A DNA stretch of 64,000 nt. It comes from Himantopus leucocephalus (Eukaryota; Chordata; Aves; Charadriiformes; Recurvirostridae). The stretch is from positions 64,918,093 to 64,982,092 of the forward strand of contig RSEF01000001.1 in assembly GCA_003993805.1 (NCBI GenBank), read 5' to 3'. This document shows, in pieces, positions 13,030-22,495 of the stretch. The position numbers were made by a program, and so were the translations under genes. Position 1 is the stretch's first letter; each line of letters opens with the position of its first letter. The notes under the pieces were generated by a model that saw nothing but the letters and a program-made list of their open reading frames with translations, did not search any database and had not been told where the DNA came from.

Positions 13030-13257
13030 TTCCTTTCACTATATAAACAAATGCAGCTAGCATAGCTGCAGGGGAGGAACCGTGGTGCAAGGAGGTACAG
13101 AGGAAACAATGACTGTAGCCGCTACTGCAGATACACTGGAGCGTCAATATCTTAAAAACAACTCACTGACTCGGAATGTCAATATTTCTGTCTTTAAAAC
13201 ACAATCAAACCATTCTTTTGTTTATAACACCAAAAAAAATCCACGTCCTGTCAAAAA

Positions 13258-13265
13258 TAGCTTAT
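13258..13265 (-). promoter_or_regulatory. TIMP3: miR-21 seed match in the TIMP3 3' UTR
   Basis: The minus strand reads ATAAGCTA, complementary to nt 1-8 of miR-21, a known repressor of TIMP3. It lies about 1.1 kb past the stop and would be present in both short and long transcripts. A possible miR-1/206 match (nt 2-8) is close by at 13173-13179. Confidence 0.6.
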
Positions 13266-14037
13266 GTCATTATGTGTATATACATCTTAGTTCAGCAAAA
13301 CACTATTTTGGCAATAGATTTTTTTTTTATAGTAAGAGCTCTAGCAAGTCTCCCCTTTCCCTCTTCCATGTGATTGATTTACAGTTGGCAGTTTTGCATC
13401 TGTTTGGTTTAAGGTGTTCACAAGCTGGTTTTGCTGTTGAAGCTAAGCTGCAAAAATTTCAGGGGCCAATGTTGCTCAAAACAGCATGGCACAGCACTTC
13501 ATCTGCTCTGCTGTAGGTGGATTTACCTCCCTGAACATGGGGGATGGGGCTTTTGTTTTTTAAACAACAACAAAAATACAAAATACTCTCTCTTTTGTTC
13601 TGGGGAAACCCAGAACTTCAAATGTGCTGTTGCATTTACACTGTGACTGAATTAGCTAGGACAATCAGTCAACAATGCTTTTACCAGATGATGTGGTCAG
13701 ACACACCAGGTGAATTCTCCCACTGCTGGAGTCAATCACATTGCCAATCTCTCCCATAGAGGAGGATTTCTTTTGGACATCATTTTTTCCAGAGTTTAGG
13801 CTGGGTTTCTTTTCAGTTTGTTTCATTTGCCAATCATCTGATTAATGAAACCTGTTTTCCTTCAAATAGATTTGTCTACGTATTTTCAGCACTTAGTGCA
13901 TGAGGAGGGGTGACAGGAAGCCAGCACGTAGAAGAATACAGTGCCTAATTGGCATAGTTTTTAGATTTTTGTTTTCCTAAAAAAATAGAGATTATATTGC
14001 TACAGCTAATGATACATGTAAGAGAGCAAGAGCTCCA

Positions 14038-14062
14038 TTTTTTTTTCTTTTTTTTTTTCCCC
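14038..14062. repeat. T-rich tract
   Basis: T-rich run broken by single C bases in the TIMP3 3' UTR; it reads as an A-rich stretch in the transcript. Confidence 0.75.
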
Positions 14063-14175
14063 CTCCCATTTTTCCCTCTGGTGTGCAAAAGTAAGCTCCC
14101 AAATGTCGTCTGATCAAAACGAGTGGTATCAAAAAATGGAGAAGGTGATTACAAATTCAGTAAGGTAGCACAGAC

Positions 14176-14222
14176 TTTTTTTCTTTTCTTTCCTTTTTTT
14201 TTTTTTCTTTTCTTTTTTAAGT
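14176..14222. repeat. T/C-rich low-complexity tract
   Basis: Repeated TTTTC and TTTCC units and T-runs about 140 bases past the TIMP3 stop codon, purine-rich in the transcript. It is probably a length-variable simple repeat. Confidence 0.8.
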
Positions 14223-14355
14223 GTTCGAAGTGCTAAAATTTGCATGAAAACAGGCACTAATTTCATTGTCATCATCATGATCTGGTAAGAGTTAGTGTCC
14301 AAAGGAAGATCAGCCACAAGTAAGGGAGAGGGGAGATAAGGAAGGGATAGCGTGC

Positions 14356-14553
14356 TCAGGGATCTGTGGCGTTGATTATCGTTTTATCTGGAGGTGCCCA
14401 TCCTCTGTACCAGCTGCAGTAACCTTCCACCCTCTGGATGCAGGCATAGTGCTTCGCTTGGTATCCTGAGTGGCCGAAGTTGGAGAGCATGTCTGTCCAA
14501 ATACACTCATTCTTGGAGGTGGCAAAGCAGGGCAAATAGTAGCAGGGCCTAAT
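14356..14553 (-). CDS. TIMP3: TIMP3 coding exon 5 (C-terminal domain and stop)
   Basis: 198 coding nt after a TTGCAG acceptor: 65 residues and a TGA stop. It starts [14 protein letters not shown] and ends with [12 protein letters not shown], the C-terminal domain that contacts hemopexin domains of gelatinase zymogens and other partners. Cysteines fall at mature positions 127, 132, 140, 161 and 169. The NAT glycosylation sequon is present. At positions altered in human Sorsby fundus dystrophy or used for matrix binding this protein differs from human: Thr181 for Ser, Glu166 for Gly, Ala156 for Ser, Gln163 for Arg and Val165 for Lys. Tyr168, Ser170 and Tyr172 are kept. Confidence 0.98.
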   Translation of the reverse strand: MRPCYYLPCFATSKNECIWTDMLSNFGHSGYQAKHYACIQRVEGYCSWYRGWAPPDKTIINATDP

Positions 14554-15191
14554 CTGCAATTTTAAAGAACAATCAGGTAAGGCTACATGGAAAAACAACA
14601 TTATATAAAATGTCTTTTTACCAGAGACAAGGGATTCAAAATTCCACTCCCTCAAACCTTGCTTACTAACCCAAAATTCAGCCTCAGTTCAGTAAGTGTG
14701 TAAGCATGTGCTTGGCTTCATACACACAGGTAATTCCAGAGTCAAAAGGACTTTTCAGGTACAGAAAAGTTGAGCTTGTGTCTATGTTTTCACAGGCCTG
14801 GGGCCATGAGCAAAAACCTTAGTGCCAGTGCCAGGCTGTGAGGCTTTACGCACTCAAAATGTTTACACAGGAAAAAAGCTGGACATACCTTGCCAAGCCT
14901 CTGGTACCTGATTTCATTCACCTGCAAATGATTCTGCATGGATTCTGAAAGTCATCCCCAACCCCAATTAACTCCAACAGGGCATTACAAAAGCATAGAC
15001 TCTGCATTTTTATTTGATTGTTTCTTCTCTGGCCTCAACACTACAGCTGAGCTTTACTTTTTCCGTGTAAAAATTGTTGTCCTCCATTTCTCTTCATGGC
15101 TGTTCACCAGCATCACTGGTATTACCAGCCAGGGGAAACAGAATTCTAGGGTTTGAATGTCTTAATGCCACCTAATTAGAGACACACGTAC
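14554..15191 (-). other. TIMP3: TIMP3 intron 4
   Basis: A 638-bp intron between a GTACGT donor and a TTGCAG acceptor, phase 0. A probable fossil of a palindromic repeat (14680-14805) lies about 130 bp from exon 5. Nothing else is recognisable. Confidence 0.9.
14680..14805. mobile_element. Decayed palindromic repeat fragment
   Basis: The order of motifs (AAGCATGTGCTT, a central AGAGTCAAAAGGAC-like segment, then AAAGTTGAGC and a terminal GGGGCC) parallels the better preserved palindromic element at 54165-54303. It looks like a second, more diverged copy of the same non-autonomous family. The left terminus is not clear. Confidence 0.4.
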
Positions 15192-15313
15192 CTTGCATCC
15201 ACAGCCCAGATGATAACGATGATTCAGTCCTTTACGCTGGGACAGAGTCAGCCGGTCCCATTTCTCATACCAGTTGCACAGGCCAGTGTAAACCTTCCCT
15301 TCATACACACGGC
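15192..15313 (-). CDS. TIMP3: TIMP3 coding exon 4
   Basis: 122 nt between a TTCAAG acceptor and a GTACGT donor. The first two bases complete a glycine codon started in exon 3. It encodes [18 protein letters not shown] and ends in YHLGCGCK. It carries Cys95 and Cys120 of the N-terminal inhibitory domain and Cys122, the first cysteine of the C-terminal domain, so the domain boundary lies near its end. Confidence 0.98.
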
Positions 15314-16003
15314 CTTGAAAACAGAGACATGGTCACAAGTTAGCACGTCTTAGCTCAAGCACTTTTCTCGTTTCCTGAGATTGCTAATGCTCTCAATATG
15401 TTTGGCTTCAGTCACTGTTCAGCAACTGCTCTTTTTTTTATTAACTGGTTCAGGAATGTCTGGCCAGCAGGATTACAGCACTTCTCTAAATTAGGAGTGT
15501 TGTGCCAGCTTTAAGCACCAGCAACAACATGCAGGTGAGTAATGCTGTCAACCTCCTCTCAACAACAGAACAAAGTGAACTGACACCTTCACTAGAAACA
15601 AGACTTGGCAACTGCCACTTCTCTATCTCCTTGCATCCCCTCATCTCAGCAGCCTGCAGTTCTCCAGTTCATTCCAAAAGGGATCTTCCATTTCTGGCAT
15701 AGCTGAGTAGCAACCAGTTCCCTGTGACAGACATGCCAGCTCAGGTATGAACTGACAGCTGTGGACTGTCATACAGCACATTTGTCACAACACAGCTGGG
15801 TATAAAAGATACTTTAGGAAAGAGGGAAATCTAGAGTGAAATGACTCTCCACATTAAAGAGTACTGAACACAAAAATACTGTTGGCCGTCTTAACACTTG
15901 GGAAGCTGCATACAGAACTGCCTACACAGCTGCCCATGTTCTTAGCAGGTGTATGTATAGAACAGAAGAGGTTTTGATTATGAAGAAGTACACTGTCCTT
16001 TAC
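15314..16003 (-). other. TIMP3: TIMP3 intron 3
   Basis: A 690-bp intron interrupting a glycine codon in phase 1, with a GTAAAG donor and a TTCAAG acceptor. I see no repeat or further gene in it. Confidence 0.9.
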
Positions 16004-16115
16004 CTGTAATCAGATATTGGTACTTGTTGACCTCCAGCTTGACTCCACAAAGACTCTCAGAGGCTTCTGTGTAGATGTACTGAACGTGTGGCATTATCTG
16101 AAAGCCCCTGTACAT
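16004..16115 (-). CDS. TIMP3: TIMP3 coding exon 3
   Basis: 112 nt between a TCTAG acceptor and a GTAAAG donor. It encodes [18 protein letters not shown] and then [18 protein letters not shown]. Cys68 pairs with the N-terminal Cys1 in the family fold, and the ESLCG loop lies in the protease-contacting edge of the inhibitor. Lys71 and Lys76 of the matrix-binding basic surface are present. Confidence 0.98.
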
Positions 16116-17904
16116 CTAGAGAAAGAATAAAAGTGCTTTAAGTCATCTTAAGATGATAACTTTTCATTTAGATTCTTCACAATCTACATTCCTAGACTGT
16201 GGTGGCAAGCAGTGAACTTTTAGTGTTTACAAGGCCGAAGGACTAGCTGGACTCTGATGGAAGTCTCCCTGCCAGATCTGCTCGTAAAGCAGAATACCCA
16301 CCTGCTAACAAGCCATTGCAGTTCAGCACAGGGACCACTTTTCCCCACTCACATTAGTCCCAGTGACACTGAGTGAGCAAAGTGCCAACATTGCAAGCTC
16401 TGCCAACATCCTGAACAATTTTTTCCCTTATGTAGCTCATAATTAGGGACCAATTATATTAATTCAAGTTTGAAATCTTTCTCCTTCATGTGATTTAAAC
16501 AATTTATTCCGAACGAAGGGATTTTTCTTTTTAACAATGACCCTATTTTCCAGTGTTGCTGCTGTAAGAATTTCAAACCTTTGGCACTTGACCCAAGTCA
16601 TCAAGCCAGACACCTCCTCAAACGGCGAGCATACGCAACTCCTGCTGACCTCAGCAAGGATTTAATGTTTCTCTTATCAAATGAATGCAGAAATAGAATT
16701 CTACCCCATCTAGTACTGATGGGCACCATAAAGAAAATATCATGTATACGTAATTCCTCTCCACTCCTCCTCCTTTTTCATAACCTTTCTTACAGTTCAG
16801 TTTAATTGAAATATGAACCCAAAGATATACTGGCAGTTGGATTCAGTCAGAAATTAGCATGTGTCCCTATCTGACCTCACCTTACCACTGCAGTTTAGGG
16901 AAACTCATGCCCACCTGTTAGTAGCATAATGAAGTCTGTGCATAGCAATGAAACAACCACTGCATGTGTACGTTGAACCAAATAAAACGCGTCCTATTTT
17001 TGAAACATTGAGGATGAGTTTCTTGAAAATTTCACCTTTAAAATTTGGTTATCTTTTCAAAGCATTCTGTCTCTTTTTTTCCCTACCAACTGTATGAATG
17101 GTCAATGTTTAAACATTAAAGGAAAACAGTAGGAGCCAGAGAAAAATCACAGTTTCATAGCATTTCCCAGCCTGTACTTTTCTGTCAGCTTTATTGATAG
17201 AGAGCACATTCACGTTCATTTAACTGTAAATATTAAAGCAAGGCAAAAGAGGAAAAAAAAATCCAAACAATCTCAGAGCTATAGATCCTTGCTGCTGTGT
17301 CACCTAAGCTGGCGTACTCTCCTCCAGGCTGTATTCCGTTTCTTGAAGTCCTCTATTATCCCAGGGTATTTCTCTGTTCCCCCACCTCCTTTAAAAACAA
17401 CAAACCTTTTTCTTTCTGAAAGAATGTCTGTTGATTTAACACATTTTATGCTAGGCCCAGATACTGCATATAAAAATATAAAAAACTACTACTAATTCTG
17501 CTATGCTGAGAGGTCAAACTATCTTCTGGGTGTCCATGGAATGTCTGCCAGGGTTTTTTTTCTCCTTAGTTATATTACCCCAATCAGCATAATCTTATAA
17601 CAACATCACAACTCAGCAACAGCACTGCTGTGTGCAGTAAAAGACATGCTAAAGGGTTTGCATTTTCCAGCCTTCCTTCTACACCCAGCAAATAGGCAAG
17701 GAAAGCATTTTTTTAAATTTAATCCTACTGTATCAACAAAAGCTCACAGATCATGTTTGGAATACACTATTGTGTCCATAAGTGAGCAAAGTCTTTCAAT
17801 CAATATGGAAGAACTGAACCTTGCCTAATCTCTACTTTATCCCTGCAATTTTCTTTGTATGGGATGATCTAATCAGATTTTCCAATTATGCTCAAGATAG
17901 CTGG

Positions 17905-18055
17905 AGATCTAGGTTCTGGCACAACCATTCTGTCTGTCTGTCCTTGGACGAGTTATTTAGCCCTCAGTACGCTTTTGTTCCTCATCTGTAGAACCGCTCT
18001 GCTTTGCTTCCCAAGAGTACTGTGAGGAAAGGCACATAGAATAAAGATCATGTGT
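17905..18055 (+). mobile_element. MIR-like SINE fossil
   Basis: The order of motifs follows MIR/CORE-SINEs on the plus strand: GGTTCTGGCACAACC, then GTCCTTGGACGAGTTATTTA, CCTCATCTGTA and a decayed 3' part with GTACTGTGAGGA. It is heavily diverged, as expected of an ancient element. The assignment rests on motif order, not on an alignment. Confidence 0.65.
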
Positions 18056-21000
18056 TCAGACCCCATTCTAGTGGGCATCACACCAAGAAGCTATGTTAAC
18101 AGTATCTAAGCAGATAAGACTAGCTAAGATAACAGCTAGGGCTTCCCAGTCTCTCCAGGCAGTGCATTATCTACACTGCAGAGAGCTGTATGCTGTGCAT
18201 GTGCAGTACAACTGATCTGTCACTCACAGTGCTAAGCTCCAAGTAGTGTTTGGCTAATTAAGTATCTGTGCTATAAAGTCTACGTAGGCACAGGCACGCT
18301 TTAAGCCCATTCTCCCTCTTCCAGAAAGGACTACAAGCTAGACTAATCATTCCTCTGAGAAGCTGCTCAGGCCCTTCCTACAGAACCCTTACAGCCATCC
18401 CTCCTCGCATCTTCTGCACCACCAAGCTCAATGTGACTGCCTATGAAGTAACTAGCGATGCTGAACTGGGGTTTAGTTTTCAGCTCCTGGACCTAGTTTC
18501 CTGTTCACTTTACCATCAGGGACACCACTGTCAGGGTTGCTGAAGGAAGCATGCTCAGCCTCTCAAAAAGCACTTCAGCTCACCCCTCAGTGACCCTCAT
18601 CGATGGCAGCAACTGTCACGCCAATTGACCCAGTGCTGGGGGCAGGCAGGGTTTCCTGCTTCCTCTGATAACTAAAGAAAATTCACCATGACCTTGATTG
18701 TCAGGGGAGGAAAAAGAAAATTTTGCAAGGGGGAATTTTCTACAGATGCCCTCTTTCAAACCAAATAAAGCAATACCTTAAGCATTATTTTTGGATGCAC
18801 AAAATATCCTGGAAGTGCTATTAGCCCAGTCAGAAGAAAACCAACCATAAAGCTAGCCTCTCTCCTAAGTGCTACCCTCGGAGTCCTCCTGTCACCACAA
18901 ATGTGTATTTTTGGAAGCATAATGACAGGGAACAAAGTATTAGCAAGCGTCACATGGTGGTGTCTGCTAGTGCTGCTCTATTGCCAGCTGTGTCAGCATT
19001 CCCCTTAGGAGCCCCCATACTGCTTCTGAAATGCACATGCAAATCGTGTGGTGGTTCCTGCTGCATGATTAACTTCACCCTGTGATACAATGCTCCTCCC
19101 TCCAACCCTCCCAGGTAAGGTCGCACTAGATACCAAGGTTGGAGTCATCTTGCCTAACCTTCAGCTATCTAAAATTTAGGCACTTCATATGAATTAGGCA
19201 TCCTCTCTAGTCAAACACCAAGAACGGGCACCTCTAGAACAACTCAGCCCATCCTAAAATAGCTGTCTACAACTGGTGGGCTGAATTACACTTCGGTGGT
19301 TCCTTTCTCTCTCCACTGACAATCAAGAGAGCAGGAAAGACCCAACACCTCATTTCAGTCTGCCTAAAATTAAACTAAACTAATCCCACCCTACTTCTTT
19401 CCTTTTGTGACTATCATATTTCACCCCCTAGACTCATTTTACAGATTAGCAACAAACCAAGGAAAGCCTCCTTGCTTCTGGCAGCCTGTGCAGAGCGCTG
19501 CCATCATCAACCAGGACTGTTTGTGCACATGGAGTAGAAATATCTTATCTCCTTGTTTCCTTTGCAGTTTCCTGAAATAGGTTTGGGCCATTCTCAGAAT
19601 GCACTGCAGCCCCACAGAATATGCAGGGGTTAGACCAGTCCTGTGCAGACTTCTGACACGTGATCCTGAAATATTTTTAAATTATTTGAGAAAGCAGTGG
19701 GTGGAGGCAGAGGTTGCTTGAAAAAGCCCAAGGCCTTTTCAGACAACAAACCTGAACGCTAGAAAGCCTGGCACTGTGCTGTGCCTGTGGACTGACCTTG
19801 TGCTCCAGTCCAGGCCCCAAGCTGGATTAGTTGTGAAATTCAGCAATGAGTTCAGGAGTGTTAGTGAGAGCAAGAATCAGCCACAGCGAACTCCAAGGAA
19901 CCCATGAAAGAAATACAAAGATTGTTTATTGCCTTTTAAGGCTCTCAATGCTTTTCACAGGCAATTCAGTACACACTGATAGACTAAATGGCTTGTTTAT
20001 TTTTCACCTGCAGGTGCAGAGGGGTTTATAGGTGGCCAAAAACCACTGATGTTAGTTTTATCTTCCAAGTTGTTCCCATGCAGCTGTGCAGAGCTACAGG
20101 CCTCCTTAGTTTTCTTTTCAGCAGGAGGACTGTCAGCTTTCACTGGGGCGAGCAAGGGAGAGATTTGCTGCGTCATTCTGAGCTCCCCCACTGTATGGAG
20201 CTGAATTTCTCTTTATACTGAAATTTCTAAGCTCAGCAGAAAGACAGCAGGGTTTCAAAGACGACACTTGGTTTGTTTGTTTATCAAGAACTATGTCCTC
20301 CGGACATTCCAGTTCTACTGAGCACTTTGACTGCTTCAGGTTTCTCCCTGCCAAAGGTCACAGTTAAATGTGCAATGCAACATCTCACTAGTCCACCATC
20401 TATGTAGCAGGCATAGGGGCAGTTTGACCAACACATGATTTCCCCTTTAAAATCACTCTTGCTTTTGTTGGACATATACCTTCCTAACAAAACACTGCGG
20501 AACTGCTCCTGCAAAAAGGCAATTGTTCTCTTGTGGTCTCAGCACAAGGACATTGCAGATTATTGCAGTATCTGCTGTAAACACCCTGGCCCTGTGCTGC
20601 AGAATAACCCAACAGAAACACCCAGGACAGGCTCAGGCATCTTATTTAAAGATTGACACAATGGTGTCTATTGACAGCAGAGTGGCTGCTGCTTCACTCA
20701 ACGTGCTCACCTTGCCGGAGCTTATGTTCCTCCCATACCTTGCCTTCCCTATTCATAGCAGGGACACTGTTGCAGGCTCCTAGGTCACTTAATGCTGTTC
20801 CAGAGATCTCTGACATTGCAGCTCACTGGCTGACAATGGGTCAGGCTGCATCATTAGTTAGGAGAGAGGCTAGCGTTACGGTTGGTAGAGGGCAGTAATT
20901 CATTTTGTGGATTACTGTTATTCTAGATCACCACTGGACCCTGTTCATGGTCATATGTTAGACAGGAAGCACCAAACTCTTGGAACTGAGTAGGAGGGAA

Positions 21001-21170
21001 AGTAAGGGTCCTGGACAGATCATGATGAAATCAGAAAGAGAAAAGTTGATGAAGCCACTGCAGCATGTGGACGTTGAGTAGTTTTGTGAAGTGTGGTACA
21101 CTTGCTGAGCTGGAGAGCTGGACAAGAACAGCAGTGTGTTGTGATCCTGATGAGGCCAGGGACAGCCATC

Positions 21171-21173
21171 AAA

Positions 21174-21204
<31 letters not shown>
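21171..21204. repeat. A-rich tract
   Basis: A-runs separated by single G bases. It may be a simple repeat or an old poly(A) tail, but no retroposed body is recognisable before it. Confidence 0.85.
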
Positions 21205-21205
<1 letters not shown>

Positions 21206-21602
21206 TTGGCAGCATTTTGTCACTGTTGCCAACATAACCAGTTGCCTTTCTGACAAATACACGTTAATCAACAAATATGTATTTCCTTTCAAATCTTAAA
21301 AAGACATTTTTAAGATTAAGGAAATCAGTAAGCCCAGCACCTCATGCCCTCTTATTTGAAGTGCAAGCATTCCACTCTAGGTTGAAAAGCCATGCCAGGA
21401 CCAGATTTGGCTACGTGTGCGGTTTTGCGACAGCTTATGAAACAGGCTTTGCGTCTCCTCCTCCCAGCTTTCGTGCTTAGCTATAAACTGCCTTATAAAG
21501 AGAGTTACTGTTATGAGGCAGGGAAGTGACTGGTTTTTTCTGAACCTTTACTTTGTCTAATATGTTTCAGATTTCTGCAGTCTCTGCCAAGCTTTTCCAT
21601 TC

Positions 21603-21632
21603 NTCCCTTTTTTTTTTTTTTTTTTTTTTTTT
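21603..21632. repeat. T-homopolymer with adjacent unresolved base
   Basis: A 25-base T-run at 21608-21632 just after an N at 21603. Run length and the neighbouring base are likely uncertain in the assembly. Confidence 0.9.
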
Positions 21633-22412
21633 AAAGACATAAACCAGTCTTATGACTGGAATGGCATAGCCAAGAAAAACAATCCAGGGCTGATTTTTAG
21701 CATTACATAACAGGGAGTCAGTTTAAGAAAAAAAAACCTAAGTCCGAAGCAGCAGGTTGAGTGCAGTCTGTGCAGCGAAGAATGAGATCTCTGAAGAGAG
21801 GAACTAGAGAAACCAAGCAACTGGTGTAGGAGATCTACCTCTATTTATGTCTGGGTCAATACTTTACAGCTCTTCTGAGCTGATGGTATTTGAAAGCTAC
21901 AGTGTTTGGTTTAGCTTTATATAAAGACTTCAGTATCCAAGTTTCATTTGTTCTGTATATGGAAAAAAGTGCCATCATTCTAACTGGTGGTTACAAAGGA
22001 TGCAAGGAAAGAAGAGAAGAAAGACCACTCTCCCAAGGCTGGCAGACCCCCTACCACTACCACATCTTGAATTTAATGGAAGTGCTGCATGGAAAAGCTT
22101 GTATTTCCACAATTTGACACTGTGTACGTTGAACACAAACAGGACTCCAGTATCTACAGAAGCCCATGTGGCATCTTTTACTACTGGAAATTCTAAAAGT
22201 AAAGGAAGAATTCATGTATTCAGCATTGTATGTCAGGAATGACCTCTTTCCGCTCCTTCCCCCTCTACATGCAAATTTCTACCAATTGCTGGTTACCTTC
22301 CATTCTGGCTGACCAATACAAAAAGTTGAGGTGCTATTATTTGAAGTATACAAACTCTGTTCATTATTACATGTTAATTAGAATCATTATCATGAAATGT
22401 CTGCAAACATAC

Positions 22413-22495
22413 CTTCATCTGCTTGACTGTGTATCGCATCGTTCCAAAAGGTCCATCTTTCATGAGCTTCTTCCCCACAACCTTAGCTCGGATCA
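22413..22495 (-). CDS. TIMP3: TIMP3 coding exon 2
   Basis: 83 nt between a GACAG acceptor and a GTATGT donor. It completes the valine codon begun in exon 1 and encodes [18 protein letters not shown] up to KQMK. It keeps Lys26, Lys27 and Lys30 (mature numbering), basic residues reported to hold TIMP3 on sulfated matrix glycans. The exon size equals that of exon 2 in other vertebrate TIMP genes as I recall it. Confidence 0.98.

Larger units (their letters stand above)
10280..14355 (-). other. TIMP3: TIMP3 3' untranslated region (extent inferred)
   Basis: The TGA stop is at 14356-14358, and no coding sequence is seen below it on the minus strand. Minus-strand AATAAA hexamers occur at 12744-12749, 12517-12522 and 10301-10306, giving 3' UTRs of about 1.6-1.9 kb and 4.1 kb. 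With the predicted 5' UTR these make mRNAs of about 2.6-2.8 and 5.0 kb, close to the multiple sizes known for mammalian TIMP3. Seed matches for miR-21 and miR-221/222, known regulators of TIMP3, lie inside. Possible miR-30 and miR-181 sites at 10031-10082 hint that the UTR may reach about 9950. Simple repeats at 13010-13029, 14038-14062 and 14176-14222 would be transcribed. Confidence 0.65.
16116..22412 (-). other. TIMP3: TIMP3 intron 2
   Basis: A 6.3-kb intron, phase 0, from a GTATGT donor to a TCTAG acceptor. It contains a MIR-like fossil at about 17905-18055, an A-rich tract at 21171-21204 and a T-run with an unresolved base at 21603-21632. No other gene is visible. Confidence 0.9.

Noticed and set aside
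14554..14655. N-terminal extension of the exon 5 open frame
   Set aside because: Residues before IRPCYY do not match TIMPs, and a good CAG acceptor lies exactly at the homology boundary.
21171..21204. Poly(A) tail of a processed pseudogene
   Set aside because: No gene-like sequence or target-site duplication is seen beside the A-rich tract.
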